Assembly: GCA_011037195.1 (NCBI GenBank)
Contig: JAAEAF010000617.1
Span: forward strand, 62,001-126,000
Origin: Triatoma infestans
Taxonomy: Eukaryota > Arthropoda > Insecta > Hemiptera > Reduviidae
DNA: 64,000 nt
Reading direction: 5' to 3'
Below the pieces are notes generated by a model, which saw nothing but the letters and a program-made list of their open reading frames with translations, was not told the origin of the DNA and did no database searches. This document shows, one piece after another, positions 1 through 13,249 of this stretch (the stretch's first letter is position 1; every line of letters begins with the position of its first letter). Position numbers and translations under genes: made by a program.

Positions 1-224
1 AGCCTAATTGTCTTTTTTATCTGCTATTTGTCCAGTGATGACAACGACATGTTAAAGGCAAGCAGAATAAATAGGCACCAGAACCCCCCTTTTGTTCAAT
101 TTTTGTATTCCTCATACTGCTAGTTCTGAGTGAAAGTATTACCGTCGTGTCAGATTGTCGCAATTCATGTTTTAAGGAACCTCAAGCATGAGAAAAATTG
201 GTTATTTGAAATTATGTGTGTTTA

Positions 225-267
<43 letters not shown>

Positions 268-1215
268 TTATCGAAAACGATAAATTCGAAATTAATACTT
301 GACCGAGAAAGTCAAGGCCAAAGCTAATAGGGTTCCAATACGGATTTGGGCTAGTAGCAGTATATGACTGACTCTTAAATCGTAAAATATACATTGTATA
401 TATATCATCTATATCTATTATATATATATATTCAAAATACTGTTGCCAGGAGATCCTATAACAAAGTTTTTGTCACAAAATCGGCAAACCGAAATTACTA
501 GTTTACTGGGTAGATTTTTGCAATTTTTCCCGATTGGTAACTCTTATCGGAAACAAGTTTTTGAAGAGATTGTTTGATATAAATTTTTTCAATTTCAAAA
601 TCCTCAAAGTTAGGATTCCATTAATTAACTACAGGCTCAGGACTGTGAGGTATAAACGCTATTGTAGCATTTTATTCTTGGACATTTTAACGTAAATATA
701 TGTAAGTAAGCTGACCTTGACATGCCTGTGGGTATCTATAGAGGTAGAGGTAGCAGGGATAATGGTGAATGCAAGTGAAAACAGACACACGAAATCACTG
801 CTTGCACCTTATAAAATTTATATTTTGTGATATACTTAGAGAGGAAATAGATTTATTGAGTGTAGTGTGTGATCGAGCGAAGAGTGAATGATGTTGGTAG
901 CGTGTAGATTGTTGAATGGTCGAATTTGATGGTTGGGAGTCGCTTGAAGGGTGAAGTTAGTTAGAACTGTTGCATGTTTTAACGTTGGTAAGTTTGATTA
1001 GCGTACCTTTCAAGGTTGAGGTTGACATAGTGACTTATGTCTTTTGTGGCGATTAAATCGTTCTCGTCAAAGTTGATTCAGTGACTCACCGTAAGCCTCT
1101 CAGATAGTCTGCTTAGATTCAATTTCTCTTACCACTTAGAGACAACACCTTCCAGATGAGAGATTGGCGGTTGAGGTTGAACGTGACTAACAAAGGTTTA
1201 AGTGTGCTGTTGCCA
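1..1215. other. Gene-free AT-rich stretch with a (TG)n tract
   Basis: No gene or element is recognised here. A (TG)n microsatellite runs from about 227 to 261 and short AT-rich runs lie near 400-430. Open frames over the TG tract are repeat artefacts. The segment 860-1110 is relatively G-rich on this strand but shows no coding signature. Confidence 0.5.
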
Positions 1216-2044
1216 ATATAGGACTTAAAAAAAATCTCATGTGAAACATTCACACGACTTTCTTTAATTGTTACACGACAATTATACAATTGACAAATTT
1301 TCTTTAAAATTGGTAATTTTTTTTTTTTTAGAGCTTCTAACATAAATATAGAAGATAATAATGATTCTGGACCGTTAGATTAATAACTGCAGAAGATCGC
1401 AGTCAATAAAATTAGACGTTTTTAAATAAAGAAGTTTTTAAATCATTTTAAATATAGAAAGATGGGAGTTACTTAATGGTTGGACTCCGGGCTTATCAGG
1501 TAGTCATTTCAAGGTAGTTACACTGTAGTCCAGAAAACAGCGTTAATACCATTGAATGAAATCAAGTAAAAGTTATAGAATTTTATCTGTGCAGTCACTA
1601 TTCAAACTTTAAAGAAAATCGACGTACCGTTTTTATGAAAATTCCAAAAAACTGAAAAACTCCAATCTGTAATGACGCACTTCCGGTATACGGATATTTT
1701 GCAAATTTGGAATTCTACCAATATTTCTAATTAATGTTAATATAAATTGGTGGCACTACCATACATTGTACTGTACAGTAGAGGGTAAAAAACTAGGTAA
1801 CGTTCCCTCAGATTTTGGTCGAAACCTTCTTATCTGATGCGGTGATGCTACCTAAACGGAATTCTTTTAAATTTCAAGTTCCTGTGATTTTTCGTTTTGG
1901 AAATATTTTGTTAAAAGACCATTCGCTGAAAAAAAATTTTCGTACTCATAGAACCTCAAATCATGTATTTCCGTTTCAAAACTCAATTTCGTAAATTTGA
2001 TACGATCGCATACTTCCTCTTCCTAGGTGTAAGAGAAAGTAAAA
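1216..2044 (+). repeat. TIR family A element, old near-full-length copy
   Basis: An old copy of the repeat family best preserved at 27312-28258 and 34021-34978. The left end at 1249-1275 matches the family start (a CACACGACTTTCT-type segment). The centre has a module with the GACGCACTTCCGG motif (about 1675-1687). The right end has the family's conserved block, closing with a hairpin of the CTCTT...GTAAGAGAAAG type at about 2018-2040. There is no coding capacity. It is diverged and has lost the (CA)n tract present in other copies. It probably moved by a transposase encoded elsewhere, which is inference. Confidence 0.6.
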
Positions 2045-5000
2045 CTATGATACATTTGTTTCTTATTTTGTCTTTGTCTTTGTGTTTGTTTTATTACTAT
2101 CTCAATAAAAGAGTTAGTTTGTAAGTTTTTATTTCCCACTTTGAATTGGCCATTATCTATATTAAATTTGCTAAAAAATGACTTTTATTTCTCAACCGGT
2201 CATTTGATTGGTTATCGTAGAAAAATATACATATATAAAGGTCGGCATGTGTCTAACCAGCAGCCAAGTGAGCGTTTACTAAAATTTGAAGGAAGAAAAT
2301 ATGTACATCAGAATAAAATGTAAAATGTAAGTGCAGTAAGTGATAATCTATTGTAGATCATTTTAAAGAAATTCTAATTAAATAGGAATTCATTTTAATT
2401 AAAACAATAACTAAGAAAGTTATTTATATAGATAACTAATGCATCAATTTATTTGTTCTGTTATTAATTAATGGTTTTGTAAAATAATTAATGAAAGGTC
2501 GGTTTAAGTTGAAAAAGTATAATGAAGTTTTAAATCACTTTTAAATCTAGAAATAATTATCAATGGCGATTGAATTTTAAGATAAATTTATTTCAAGATT
2601 TATGAGGGCTGAGTGCAGTAATTTGATTACCCTTGTTTGGTTGTTCTTAAAAGATGTTCCCCGGACTAAAATGTCATTCTCCTTTTAAAGAAACACAATT
2701 AGCCCAGAATTTTTAATATGGCAATAATAAACGGTTATGGTATTTGTGATTTATAATCGTGGTGAACATTTTAAAATCACAATTATAACAACTAAAATGT
2801 TTGTGTTTTTTTATGTACATATATATATATATACATTTGTAAATTAATTACAAATTAAAAATTAAATTTGATTAAAGATTTAAAATTGAAGATTATCTGT
2901 GTAAATTTTATAGTTTAATTTTTAGGGGAGGGCATCGACTGGGATTATACCAGTTAATGTATGTGGTCATCCACACCCGGATACCTTGCCCAGTAAAGCA
3001 GGTTGGAGCCATAGACCATGGAGATTCTTTCAAAACATTCCCTCCTCTTATATTATCAACCTAGTCGACGTGGGTGCACCGTAGAATATGGTTTATGCCA
3101 TCCCTTAACTTACTATTATTTTGTTTTTGCAAAATTATTTGGCATATTTGGCAAAAATTCTCCAGTAATAAAGTTTTAAATAAAACTGGCATCCTAATAT
3201 GTGTAAAGTGCGTAGACAAAGTTTGAAGAAAACCATTGGAATCGTTTTCAGGGAAATTTGAAAAAAACGGAAAAATTTATTTAGAAAAATTCTTTTTGCA
3301 GGTTGACCGTTTTTCACTACAATCTAATTGTCCAAATTGAAATAATTAACAAAACACACACATACAGACTTTAAGGCCGTGGTTTAGGCTGTAATTTACT
3401 AAAAATATAAACTGACTTTTATTATTATTGCAATTATTATTAATATAAAAAAGTGCAATTTTTATTTGGAAAGTAAAGTATATTTAAAGTTAAGGAAGAG
3501 AGTGCAATCTGGTAAATTGAGGCAGGTGTAGTATAATACCTCATTTCTCCGACGGTTGGTTGCTTTAATTGACAACCGTCACAGCTTTTAATTCAACAAT
3601 TTTTTGTTCCTAAATGTTTATTAATTAATATCAATATGTTGTGGTCATTATTATTTATTTAAACTTTCTAAATAAACCTTATGTCGTGGGGCGTATATCA
3701 TTTTCAAAAATTAACCGTTCTTATTTTGGTCTTGTAATTTTGCAACAATATGACTAACAATTATTTGGAATGCTATATAATTATTTTATCGCAACTTACG
3801 CAAGATGATAGATATTGATATTATTACTAATCGTAAGTCTTTTATTAAAACTTTTTAGCAGATTACTAGAAAATATTAATCTGTAAACAATCATTCATTT
3901 TCTTGAAGAAGAGATATTGTGGAAAAACAACTTAGATTACAATATATCGCAAATCCATCCAGTTTTCAGTAAAATTTCAAAAGTTCCAAAGACTTTTTTT
4001 TTTTATTACAAAACTTGAAGGGATTCAGATGATTTTAAGCAAGCTGATTTTCGAGTTCGCATATAAGCAGTAGTTTTAGCAACAGCTTAACTACTTCCTA
4101 TCCATTTCCGGAGAAATTTTCCTACTCTTTTGGAGAGATAGGTCTCTAAATTTGATGATTTTTTTCCCGTTCAGATCCTTGCTTATTCACCTACCCGGTG
4201 CCTACTACGTTCCTTCAAGAAACAGAAAAACCATCTCGTCAATGTTGGCGCTTATGCCAATCTTTAGACATAGGTCTCTGACAGTTTTATTGCTGATCTC
4301 CTATCAGATTTTCTTATTTCTTAGTCTATTGCATCTCATATTCTTCAAAAACTTCCTATCACTATTATTCTTGCCAGACTTTTCTAAGTGATAATCCAGC
4401 TTTGCTTATCAAAAGTAAAGATTGTTTCCATCTTGGAAAAGAAAATCTTTTTTATATTTCCCTCTCATTAACAAACTAATCACTATTCAAAGGCTATCGC
4501 ACAAATCGAAATTTACGCAAAAAAAAATCAAGCTCTTACGTATCAAATCATTATGTTCTGACAAGTTCGTCCAACAATTGACTAACATTATACATGCACA
4601 ATACAAGGAATCATATGTATTTCATTTCAATTATTATTCATTTGAATTGTCGGATTGTCTCATTTGTCGAAGTGTCGGTAAATGCACTCACTACAACACA
4701 TCCATAGAAAGTAATACAGCAATGACTAAGGTGGAGTTTTAATTAGGTCTTCTAACCTGTCTGCAGTGGGAACAGTCGTTAATTTATTTAACAATATATT
4801 TGAACATTTTAGTTTTTTAAGTCTTCGAAGTTCAACTATAAAAACTACACACGGTAAACCAGATTAATTAATGCATTTCTAATTGATAAAAGAACATCAA
4901 TAATTAGCATATAAATAATAAAAAAGTAAACAACAAAAGAACACAAATAAGTATCTAACAGTAACAAAGATAAACAATAATACAAGAAAACAACGATCAA

Positions 5001-6052
5001 ATTATTTTTAGCGTAGGTATTACATATTATGAATACAATATAAACTGTCAATTTAATATACCCAACCACACACATTAATTTGCATTTAACAAACTGTACC
5101 GTAATATTAAACATTTGTTAGTTTGTACAGTTTTTTATATACCATCATGGTGATAATTTGTTTGAAATTGTTAACCTTAATTTTATTACATAGGGGCCTA
5201 CGATATAATATAATAATTATTTATTAACAAATTTATTATTATATCTAAATCGTATGGGAAACCTTATGGTAGAGTTTTTAAATTCAATTACCTCCTCTTT
5301 TCTCTGAAAGATCTGAAAGTAGAAGCAGAGTTACCGCCCACTTAGATCTTGACGACGTCCCGGCAGTATCTCCAGCCTAAGAACACGACAAAACTGTTTT
5401 GTTTGTCAGTTTGTTGCTCATTTCTGCTGCCCATTAATAAAAAAAGTTCAAAAATGTTTAATAGAAATCTAGGTCGCAACTATGAATAGACTGTTCCCGG
5501 CTTTCGTTTGATAGCCAATCGTCTGAAAATTTCTACATAATCTATCCGAGTAAAATCATTTTAGTGCAAAAGCTAATAATTCTCGGTCATTTCCTTTTCC
5601 GATCAGATTATTACTAGATCTTAGTGTTTTAAAGAAGAAGTATTGTAATTGTGCCAGATTAAAGTTTAAAAATCAATATTCTGTATAGTTATACCGCGGA
5701 AAATAGCGAACAAAAAGTGATTAACCGGAAATTACTACTCTCTACCAGACAGTCTTGTCAAAAGAACAGCGAAGATTTTTTTTTTGTTAAACTTTTAATA
5801 CAAATTCACAAACATAAAAATTATTACTTTACTTTAACTGAGGCCGTTTATCTGTGAATTATTTTTTTGACGAATATTCATTTTTGGATTTTCTCAGATA
5901 TCTGTTGAGTTCAGAGGCTTTTCTTTAAAGTGTTTCCATCTACTAATAAAGACTTTATTGAATATTTTCTTCAGTTTTTTTTTATGTATTTCTCAAAAAT
6001 ATCTCCAACGATACTATTCTTAATATCTTTAAACTTACGATACTAACTGAAT

Positions 6053-6089
<37 letters not shown>

Positions 6090-7589
6090 TGGAATATTTA
6101 TTGGTCAGATATCACTTTTATTCGTAACTTTTTTGAAAAAACAAATTGATTTTAGGTTGTTCTGAGGAATTTGTGGCGTCAAATTTCAAATGATTTGTGA
6201 CATTGGTTCAATATTATTTGGATCTCTTCTGATCCGTTCTTCTACCTACCTGAGTAGGTTAGATATCTGTTCCCCTCTAATTCTACATTTAATGTTGGGA
6301 CAAATGAGTAAAATTGGAAGTTAAAAAAAATAATTGTCATTTTATTAATTTAATTATGTTAATTGTATTAACAGGAGTAACAGGAGTGTTTTTAAATCAA
6401 TTTTTAAAGAAAAAGAGAAAAAAAAAAAACAGAAAGAAAGGAAACGTTCAAGAAAGAAGCCAAACGATATAATAGAGGCTTGCTCTATCGTAAATGGCTG
6501 TTGGTTAAGCAGCCACTCAAGGCGTAAATAGCAAGTAGTAGCCGTTACGTGAGCTAATAGTTCACTAACATTACTATTATTGCTGACTTCCTCAGGCAGG
6601 ATCATCGTCTAAAAAGAACAGTGAGGCACGAACACCATAGGCGTAAGTTTTTTATTTTATTTCACCCACTTAACGTTATTTGTGTACACAGGAAATTCAT
6701 TCACTTTAAATGTGTGGAACATTTTGAGGGTTCATAAAGTTTTTCAGCACAGACACCAAGATATCGATATTTTTTAAATGTATGTTATGATGTGGCTTTT
6801 TTTATTACTAGAAAGGTTAATTCACTTTCAGAGAGCCTTAATCCTATGGGGTAATTGTTTTCTCTTTATAGTCTACGATTTAAAAAGTTGCCTATAATCG
6901 ATAAACTAAACCGATATGGTGGATGATTTTAAGTGATAGTGTTCGTAATTATCTAAAAAAATTAGCTGATAATTCATTCCAATATGAGGAGAAGTGGCTG
7001 CAAATTGCAAACAATTTCAATTAAACATTATACTAAAAGATTACAAAACTTAACTATCTAAATGGTTACTTCTTTTAAATCTGTGTTTATTAAATACTTG
7101 CAGTGAATACATTTTTAGGGGACATAGGAATGTAGTATGAACTTCGCAGAACATGTAAGGTAAGGATGCAGCCCATGCTTCATTCGTTTTCTCATTCTTC
7201 TTGAAAATGTGCAGGAAACATGATTTTACCTTGGACATATAAATCTTGCGCCTATCACATTCTTCTATATTGGCTTTTGTCGCGTTTTGACTTTTTCTAG
7301 AGAATTGGTTGTGATGTGTCCACGGTGTATAAAAGGAATTCATGAAACTCTCTGCTGCGTAGTTTTAGTCCATAGAAGAAATTAGATTGAGATAGAAAAG
7401 AAGCAGACAAGACGCCCGGTCCACGCAGGATAGGCTTGTCGTCAAGAGATATCTTCGATTCCAAGTTCGGCACAAAAAATTCAGCGCGAAACATGAAAAA
7501 TCGAAAAAATCCAATGGATCTGCTAAGAGTCCATTTTGTGATATCTTAAGGGAGGCTCACCCGTTCCCTTAGATTTCCTCTTAGTTCAT
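2045..7589. other. Gene-poor stretch with degenerate repeat fragments
   Basis: No supportable gene. An (AC)n tract lies at about 6054-6086. Segments at 3128-3370 and 5980-6090 resemble diverged pieces of TIR family A. The open frames at 4152-4391 and 4422-4742 have no recognisable domain. The reverse strand of 4180-4390 faintly resembles the tail of a LINE reverse transcriptase but is too decayed to call. A hairpin-prone AT segment lies at about 5203-5257. The segment 2930-3110 is locally GC-richer and unrecognised. Confidence 0.4.
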
Positions 7590-7763
7590 TAGGGGGGGGG
7601 GGTACTAGTGAAGGAAGAAACGCATGCATACACAGACCAATTTCTAGAAACCACTTTTTCGGATTCAGGGTACCTCGAAAAACAGGTATTTCCGGTGATA
7701 ACTCAATTTCGAAAATGGGACACGATTACAATACTTCCTCTTACAGCAGCAAGAGAAAGTAAA
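7590..7763 (+). repeat. TIR family A, right-end fragment
   Basis: It holds the conserved right-hand block of the family. A CA-containing stretch ending in ACACAGACCAATTT is followed by a CCACTTTTTCGGATTCAGGG-type segment, the TTTCCGGTGATAACTCAATT segment and the terminal AAGAGAAAGTAAAA. The central modules are missing. The G run at about 7591-7600 lies at the broken left edge. Confidence 0.6.
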
Positions 7764-8089
7764 ATTACGGAGGGATAAAAATATACAAAATATTAGCCAA
7801 TTGAAAGTTGTTTACATTCCTAACAGTCAATATTGAGAAATGTTATCTAAGTTTGTTGAGCTCTTCCTCACCTTGACTTTGACCTTGCCTGTTTTTCGAC
7901 ATTGAAAGCTGCATAAATTTGCGGTTTTAATTTATAATTTTGGCTGCAACTTTATTTTTTATTTTATTCCTCCGGTCATTGTCCTCTTAACTTTTGGAAT
8001 CTTAATGTTTACATTTCTTACTTTTATTATCTAAATAATTTTAGATTATATATTACATACCTTTGTTTTTTTTTTTAATTCTGATTCTT

Positions 8090-8310
8090 AAATCGGCCCC
8101 ACATTACATGTGCTCGTCGTTGCAAAGGTAAGAGATAACTTGGTTCCAGATTCTGCATCAAAGTTCCACCTCTCTTCCACTTTCTCTACAGCAAGACGAT
8201 ACTTCAAGCAGTGATTCTCCGTAAATCATCTTTCACCATCAAAGAGCTCTTAACGAACCTTGTAGCTTCTCTAAAAGTAAGTTGGAGTCTTAGACCCAGC
8301 AACACACACC
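8090..8310 (-). pseudogene. Possible LINE tail (RNase-H-type LINE), heavily decayed
   Basis: On the minus strand one frame reads KDDLRRITA next to decayed sequence. This resembles the segment just before the LTGHC motif in the RNase-H-type LINE tails at 12.2, 50.2 and 56.9 kb. Stops interrupt it and the zinc-binding cysteines are not convincingly preserved. The call rests on a short match and the presence of better copies in the same window. It could be chance similarity. Confidence 0.3.
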
Positions 8311-8439
8311 CCTGTAATATTTTATAGTGAATCATTTCTTAATGGCCTCAAAAACATTTGCTTTCACAACCGGCCTCGTTGTCTCATTAATGAATTGCCT
8401 GCAGTGATATTAGCGAAATATCTATGATTCCATATCAAA

Positions 8440-8740
8440 TTTGAGAATGTTGACAGAGAACTATTGCAATTTTTATATCAGACTTACAAAGTTGAATTTT
8501 CACTGAAAAATATGAAATGTGTGTGTGTGTGTGTGTGTGTGTAAATGAGATGTGTGTGAGTGTCGCAAAAATCTGAAACGCAGGAAGCAAAACTTGATAT
8601 TCTATTAGGAATATGACACGAAAATCTTGAAAATTGGTCAACCGGAAGTACAATTATGCGGAATATATTTTTCCTTCAGGTTTTCGTGATTTTTTCCAAA
8701 AATGGCTCCAACAATTTTCATTTATCTCGCGTAGAAGCAT
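8440..8740 (-). repeat. TIR family A fragment with (GT)n
   Basis: Minus-strand copy. The (GT)n tract at 8519-8542 is followed by the family segment containing CAACCGGAAGTAC (about 8640) and the AAAAATGGCTCCAACAATTTTC segment. The microsatellite sits at the same internal position as in the copies at 11.7, 22.2, 28.1 and 36.1 kb. The outer right end is poorly preserved. Confidence 0.6.
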
Positions 8741-9944
8741 TTTTCTGTTAAAACTGGTTTAATCTTTTGATCAGTAATATTCGTGAATACTTTTAAATGA
8801 CTTTAGGTTTACTTAAGTGAAAATCTAATCAAATAAATCTAGATCAGTTCAACAACTAATGGTCATAACTAAATATTACGTGAGCCATCAAAAGTAAACT
8901 GAAAAACACACCTATTATGGACCTCAGTTGTTTTTAAAACAAAATTAACGAAAATGATTACAAATTAGATTCATTTATTTTGACACCTCTGCTTTTCCGT
9001 CCTTTATTATTTCTGCCTATCTTTAATTTCTTCTCTCTGGCCGCAATTATAATACGGTTGCAGTAAAATAATAATTTTGTTTCAACATCTTTCATGTCTC
9101 ATTAACTCTCCACTAAAGTTATTAAACTCTCATTTCAAAATAAAGTCTCGTCTCATTAAAATTGGTATTTTTATATATACTTTATAATTAGTGTTCGAAA
9201 AAATATATTTAATGATGTTATCAGTTTTGAGTTTCCTAGTTAGTTTGTTTTTTGTTTTATTTTTTCTAATTTGCTTCCACATTTCAAATATTTGTGTTTC
9301 TTGTTTATATATTATAGGCATGATTGTTTTTTCGGTAATAATGGACGTTAGGAACTTTAGTAATCATCGCTTAATAGTTTTCTAACACTACGCGTTACAG
9401 ACTACAGATTTCAGTTAGTTAAACATTGTTAGTATTTCTATTATTTATTTACATGTAACTAATGCTAATTTTCTTGAAAACTAATATGGACCATAGACAC
9501 GACTAGATTAAGACAATATTGTTTTCTCAAATTCAGAAATTTCTTTAATTAAATAAACAAAAGTAAATGAAGTGTAGTGGGATTTTTGTAGGGACTTGGA
9601 GAATTGAATTACAATGACGATTCACTGGTACATGAATTAAAGCAAAGATGCTATCAGGGCTTTACAGTTAAATAAGAAAAAGAGAAAAAGAAGCGTAAGG
9701 CTAATAGAGCGAAGAGGCCAGACAGACTAGCCTCTTGAAGCTTGATGATGCTCTATATACATTTCAACAGAAAATTCCGAACCCCTGAATTCCCCTTCTT
9801 TGTTTTGCTAGGAGTAAGTAGGCGGGTCATGACTTTCCCAGGGTGTAATGTTGAGGCAGTTATGGCAGGAGGTACTGCTACGCCTCCTATGACGTCTTGT
9901 AGGTGGGTTCCTGTATGTCTGTGAGTCCTCCAACAAAACTGATT
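8741..9944. other. Gene-free AT-rich stretch
   Basis: No recognisable gene, element or RNA is seen. Short open frames near 9130-9385 are low-complexity AT-rich artefacts on both strands. The segment 9700-9940 is more GC-rich and adjoins the SINE, but I cannot name it. Confidence 0.4.
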
Positions 9945-10135
9945 TCAGGCAGATTTTACGGCCAACTACCGATCAGTTGTTGTGGACGAAGGCGAATGCT
10001 TTACTATATTACTCTTATTCATACACAAATAAAATCCAAGACTAAAACCGGGAATTGAAACCAGAGAATGGAACAATCTTCAGCTTGGCGGTTACAGACC
10101 AGGTCTCTAATCACTTAGCTACCATGATGTCTTTA
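9945..10135 (-). repeat. tRNA-derived SINE (SINE-1 tail type)
   Basis: The reverse strand starts with an RNA polymerase III A-box-like segment (TGGTAGCTAAGTGATTAGAG, near 10110-10129). A B-box-like GGTTTCAATTCCC follows near 10048-10060. Downstream is a tail containing AGTAAAGCATTCGCC and GGTAGTTGGCCGTAAAATC. The same kind of tail is in the SINE at 18162-18325. Pol III box spacing is tRNA-like, but no intact cloverleaf is visible, so this is a SINE rather than a working tRNA gene. No target-site duplication was recognised. Confidence 0.6.
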
Positions 10136-10139
10136 TCCT

Positions 10140-11411
10140 TAATTGTGCATTAAAGAAATTTCTATAAATTATAGTGTTTAACTATTTCTGAAATATTTGC
10201 AACTGATAAATTGTAAAGTCACTCAAGATTTAAAATGAAGTAATGAAGTTCTCGACTTTTGCCTAAAAATTAAATAAACAAATGATAAGATTTTTTTAAA
10301 AAGGCACGAAACAAAGCCTAATTAATTTGAGAATGCCCACTTTTTGAGAGTAGCTTGCCTTAAGGGAGATTTCAGGTGAATATTATTGGCGTTGCCGTGC
10401 TTAGGTTATCATCGGAGACATGAAGATATTGTAAAACTAACTAAACAACTTCCTCCTGAGGGAGAGTGCTTGTATTTGTATTTGTAAACGATAATAACTC
10501 CGCATATGCAAAACTTAGCACGGAAGAACTTTATTTTTACAGCTTCCAATAATTGTTTATGGCACTTATTTCCTTCTTGAAAAAAGTTTTATTACTTTTA
10601 CAAATGCACAGATGAAAGGGGAAAAATAATTAGTTTATGTTTAAGGCCAATTAGCCAATGAAAATGTAAATTAAACAAAAATTCTTTTTTTTTAAAAACA
10701 GACGCAAGTAAAATGAGAAAGTGAGTAAATAAATAGATAAAAAATGGTAACATTATATATTTTCTTAGCCGTAGAAAAAAATTATAATTAATTGTATTCA
10801 GACTTTATCGTGCACTAATTTGTCAAAAAATACACTACTGCCGAAAAAGGTATATAATTGTAAATGTATCTCGATCCATTTCGATGCATCAGAGTAATTT
10901 TCTTTTTCTCAAATCAACAGGTTGTAAAATTAATTAAAAAAAAAAAAAGCAATAGAAAAAGTTGCAGGTGAATTTAATGCGCTCTAAATGCATCTCATTA
11001 ATTTTTTGCGTCATGGTTTGATCATTATAAAAAAATGATGATCTGTCTCCTCATGAGGAACAGATAAAAATTAAACCTGCAATCTGCAGAAATTATTTCC
11101 CCTCCAATTTAGAAAAAAAAACTGATTAGAATGTATTTAAAGTTGCCGCCATAAATGTATGTTTGATGTTTTGTGGCTGTAAATAATAATTTATCCAAAT
11201 TTATGCTCATTATAATATTGGGTTTATCTTGCAGTAGATTTGGTGCTTTTTAAAGTTAATGATAATTTTGGAAATTTTTGGCAAATGTTTATAACTAATG
11301 ACAGGAAATTGGGATAAAAACTTTGTCCCCTTTGATTTTTAAAATAGTTGAAAATATATTTATATAGTTAATTTACAAACTTTGAAGAAACTTTAAGAGA
11401 AAATCATGTGA

Positions 11412-11451
<40 letters not shown>

Positions 11452-11550
11452 GATACCTAGACGAATTTAAAACTTGAGCTCCACGCGATTCTTCATCCTT
11501 GCGATATTTTATTCACAAATATGCACAAGATACGCTTATAAAAATTTTCC
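10140..11550. other. Gene-free AT-rich stretch with a long A run
   Basis: No gene is recognised. An uninterrupted run of about 31 A residues occupies 11417-11447, which could be the poly-A tail of a decayed plus-strand retroelement, although no coding sequence is identifiable before it. A shorter A run lies at about 10937-10948. The remainder is unremarkable AT-rich sequence. Confidence 0.4.
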
Positions 11551-11810
11551 ATTTTCTCTTACTCAGAAAAAAAGGAAGATTATGGCTATTGTGCCAAATC
11601 TTCAGAATTGTGTTTTCACCAACAATCATGTTTTCAGCACCTCTGATTACGAAAAAGTTATTTTTAGAAATTGGTGTGTGCGTGTGTGTGTGTGTGTGTG
11701 TGTGAAAGTTTAAATCTGACATTTCCTTTAGTTGCTACAAGATGATCAATCAGATTTTGGTCGAAATTTGTCAACCGGAAGTACCATTTTAATCAATAGA
11801 TTTTTTTTTT
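11551..11810 (-). repeat. TIR family A fragment with (GT)n
   Basis: Minus-strand copy. It begins with the TTTTCTCTTACT end motif (about 11552), continues through the conserved right-end block and a (GT)n tract at 11673-11704, and ends with the GTCAACCGGAAGTACC motif (about 11769-11783). The CA/GT tract again separates the right-end block from the modules. Three overlapping open frames here come only from the dinucleotide repeat. Confidence 0.65.
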
Positions 11811-12189
11811 TTTATAAGCGACTACATTTTCATTAAACTGTGTACAGTTATTACATATTAGATCTATGTTTTTATCCGTCGTACCCATGGAATAAATAAT
11901 GTCTATTGAAAGGCAATTTAAAATTAAGTCTTTTAGTAGAGGTGTTGTAGTGTATATTATAATGCTCTGTGTCCTGTCATGGTATTTTAATGACTGAAGG
12001 GGGGGGGGGCGATAGAAAGTAAGAAGAGTGCTTTATATAAATAAGAATCTATAAAGTTTAATGAAGAAGAATATGTATATATATAGTTAGTGCAGCTAAG
12101 ATAAATAAACATTGAAAGACATGCAAGATTAATGTAAACCAATATCTAAAATTATTGATAGAAAAATAGATTAAAGACGGAGATCTAAA

Positions 12190-12780
12190 GTAGAGCTTAG
12201 GGGCTCCAGGGAAGTTCAGCCCATTGTGCACTCATAAAACACCTCACTTCAGTCCTGTAACATTTAAAAAGGCCAGAGTTAAGGCGAGTGAGAATTCTTC
12301 GGCACCAGATTGTGGGCGTCATATTTCAGGAATCGTCTGCGAGCACAATGCACGCAATGCGCACTGAAACGGTGTATCATCCCTTTGGCCGCATTTCCTA
12401 CTGAGTGGATCCACAGAGAGACTCATATTACGTAGTGCTTCCTTCGAAGGCAATGCCCTGTAACTAGGGCAGTAATTCTCCTTAGATCTATTTTTGTTTT
12501 GCCGAGGAGATAGGTTGTGCGAGTCTTTGAGAGGCCCTCAAAGAAAATCATAAACGACTTATGATGGTATAAGTCAATCTATTTTATTTTATTTTTTTTC
12601 TTAATAGTTTGGGTTCTCCTATCTAACTTGTTAAACCGCTCCTTCAGGTGGCTGTTGTTTCCGTGTAAGCCATTTTACAATGGCCCCTTACGCAGTTCTA
12701 AAAGATATGCCGCAGAAAGGCTGGGGGTCAATGGACGTTCGTGAGGTGCCATCCTTTGCCAGATAGGGATAGTTTTATAT
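12190..12780 (-). pseudogene. LINE RNase H C-terminal remnant
   Basis: The reverse strand reads fragments typical of the C-terminal part of RNase-H-type LINEs. One frame has DPQPFCGISFRTA near 12700, matching GPEPFCGVS in the better copy at 56.6-57.2 kb. Further on come DLRRITALVTGHC (about 12450-12490, equivalent to VGVLTGHC) and a zinc-knuckle-like region with cysteines. Stops and frame changes separate these blocks, so nothing is translatable as one protein. Upstream RT and RNase H catalytic parts are absent. It is a 5'-truncated insertion, as usual for LINEs. Confidence 0.6.
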
Positions 12781-12789
12781 TAATTGGTT

Positions 12790-13249
12790 ACAACAATGTA
12801 AAATGTATTTTATGAATTATAATGCTTTTCTTAAGCGGCCACAATAATAGTTAAACAGTGAAATGCATGCAGTAGGGTTGATATAAGAAAATATGCAAAA
12901 AGGTAAATCTGACAGCATAATCAAATACATTAAACAAGGGACAGAAATGGATTATATGAATTAACATAAGTTATATTTTAAGCTTATTTATATTAAACAA
13001 GAAGGTTAGAGAGGACCAAGAGAGTATTAAGTTGAATGAAAAAAAATCAAAGTAATTATCTATCACTTTTATTTGTTACATTTGTACTGGGACATTCATT
13101 GTAGGATTGGGCGAGGGATGACGTTAGGGTTTCCACTAAAATTTCATTTCAATGTTATATACAATAATTTCATCCACATAATATTAATAAGAATTAATAA
13201 ATATGTTGCCATAATTCAGAGTTCGATGAAAATCAGTTGACCTGCAGTG
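12790..13249. other. Gene-free AT-rich stretch
   Basis: Nothing recognisable is seen. It is AT-rich sequence between the RNase H LINE remnant and a rearranged TIR family A fragment. Confidence 0.35.

Noticed and set aside
130..394. Open frames of Val-Cys or Thr-His repeats over the TG tract
   Set aside because: They are translations of a dinucleotide repeat on both strands, with no domain.
4152..4742. Two plus-strand open frames of 79 and 106 codons
   Set aside because: No recognisable domain; hydrophobic or low-complexity content from T-rich DNA. The reverse strand faintly recalls a LINE tail, but nothing conclusive is present.
11499..11722. Three overlapping open frames ending in CV or TH repeats
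   Set aside because: They are artefacts of the (GT)n tract inside a TIR family A copy.
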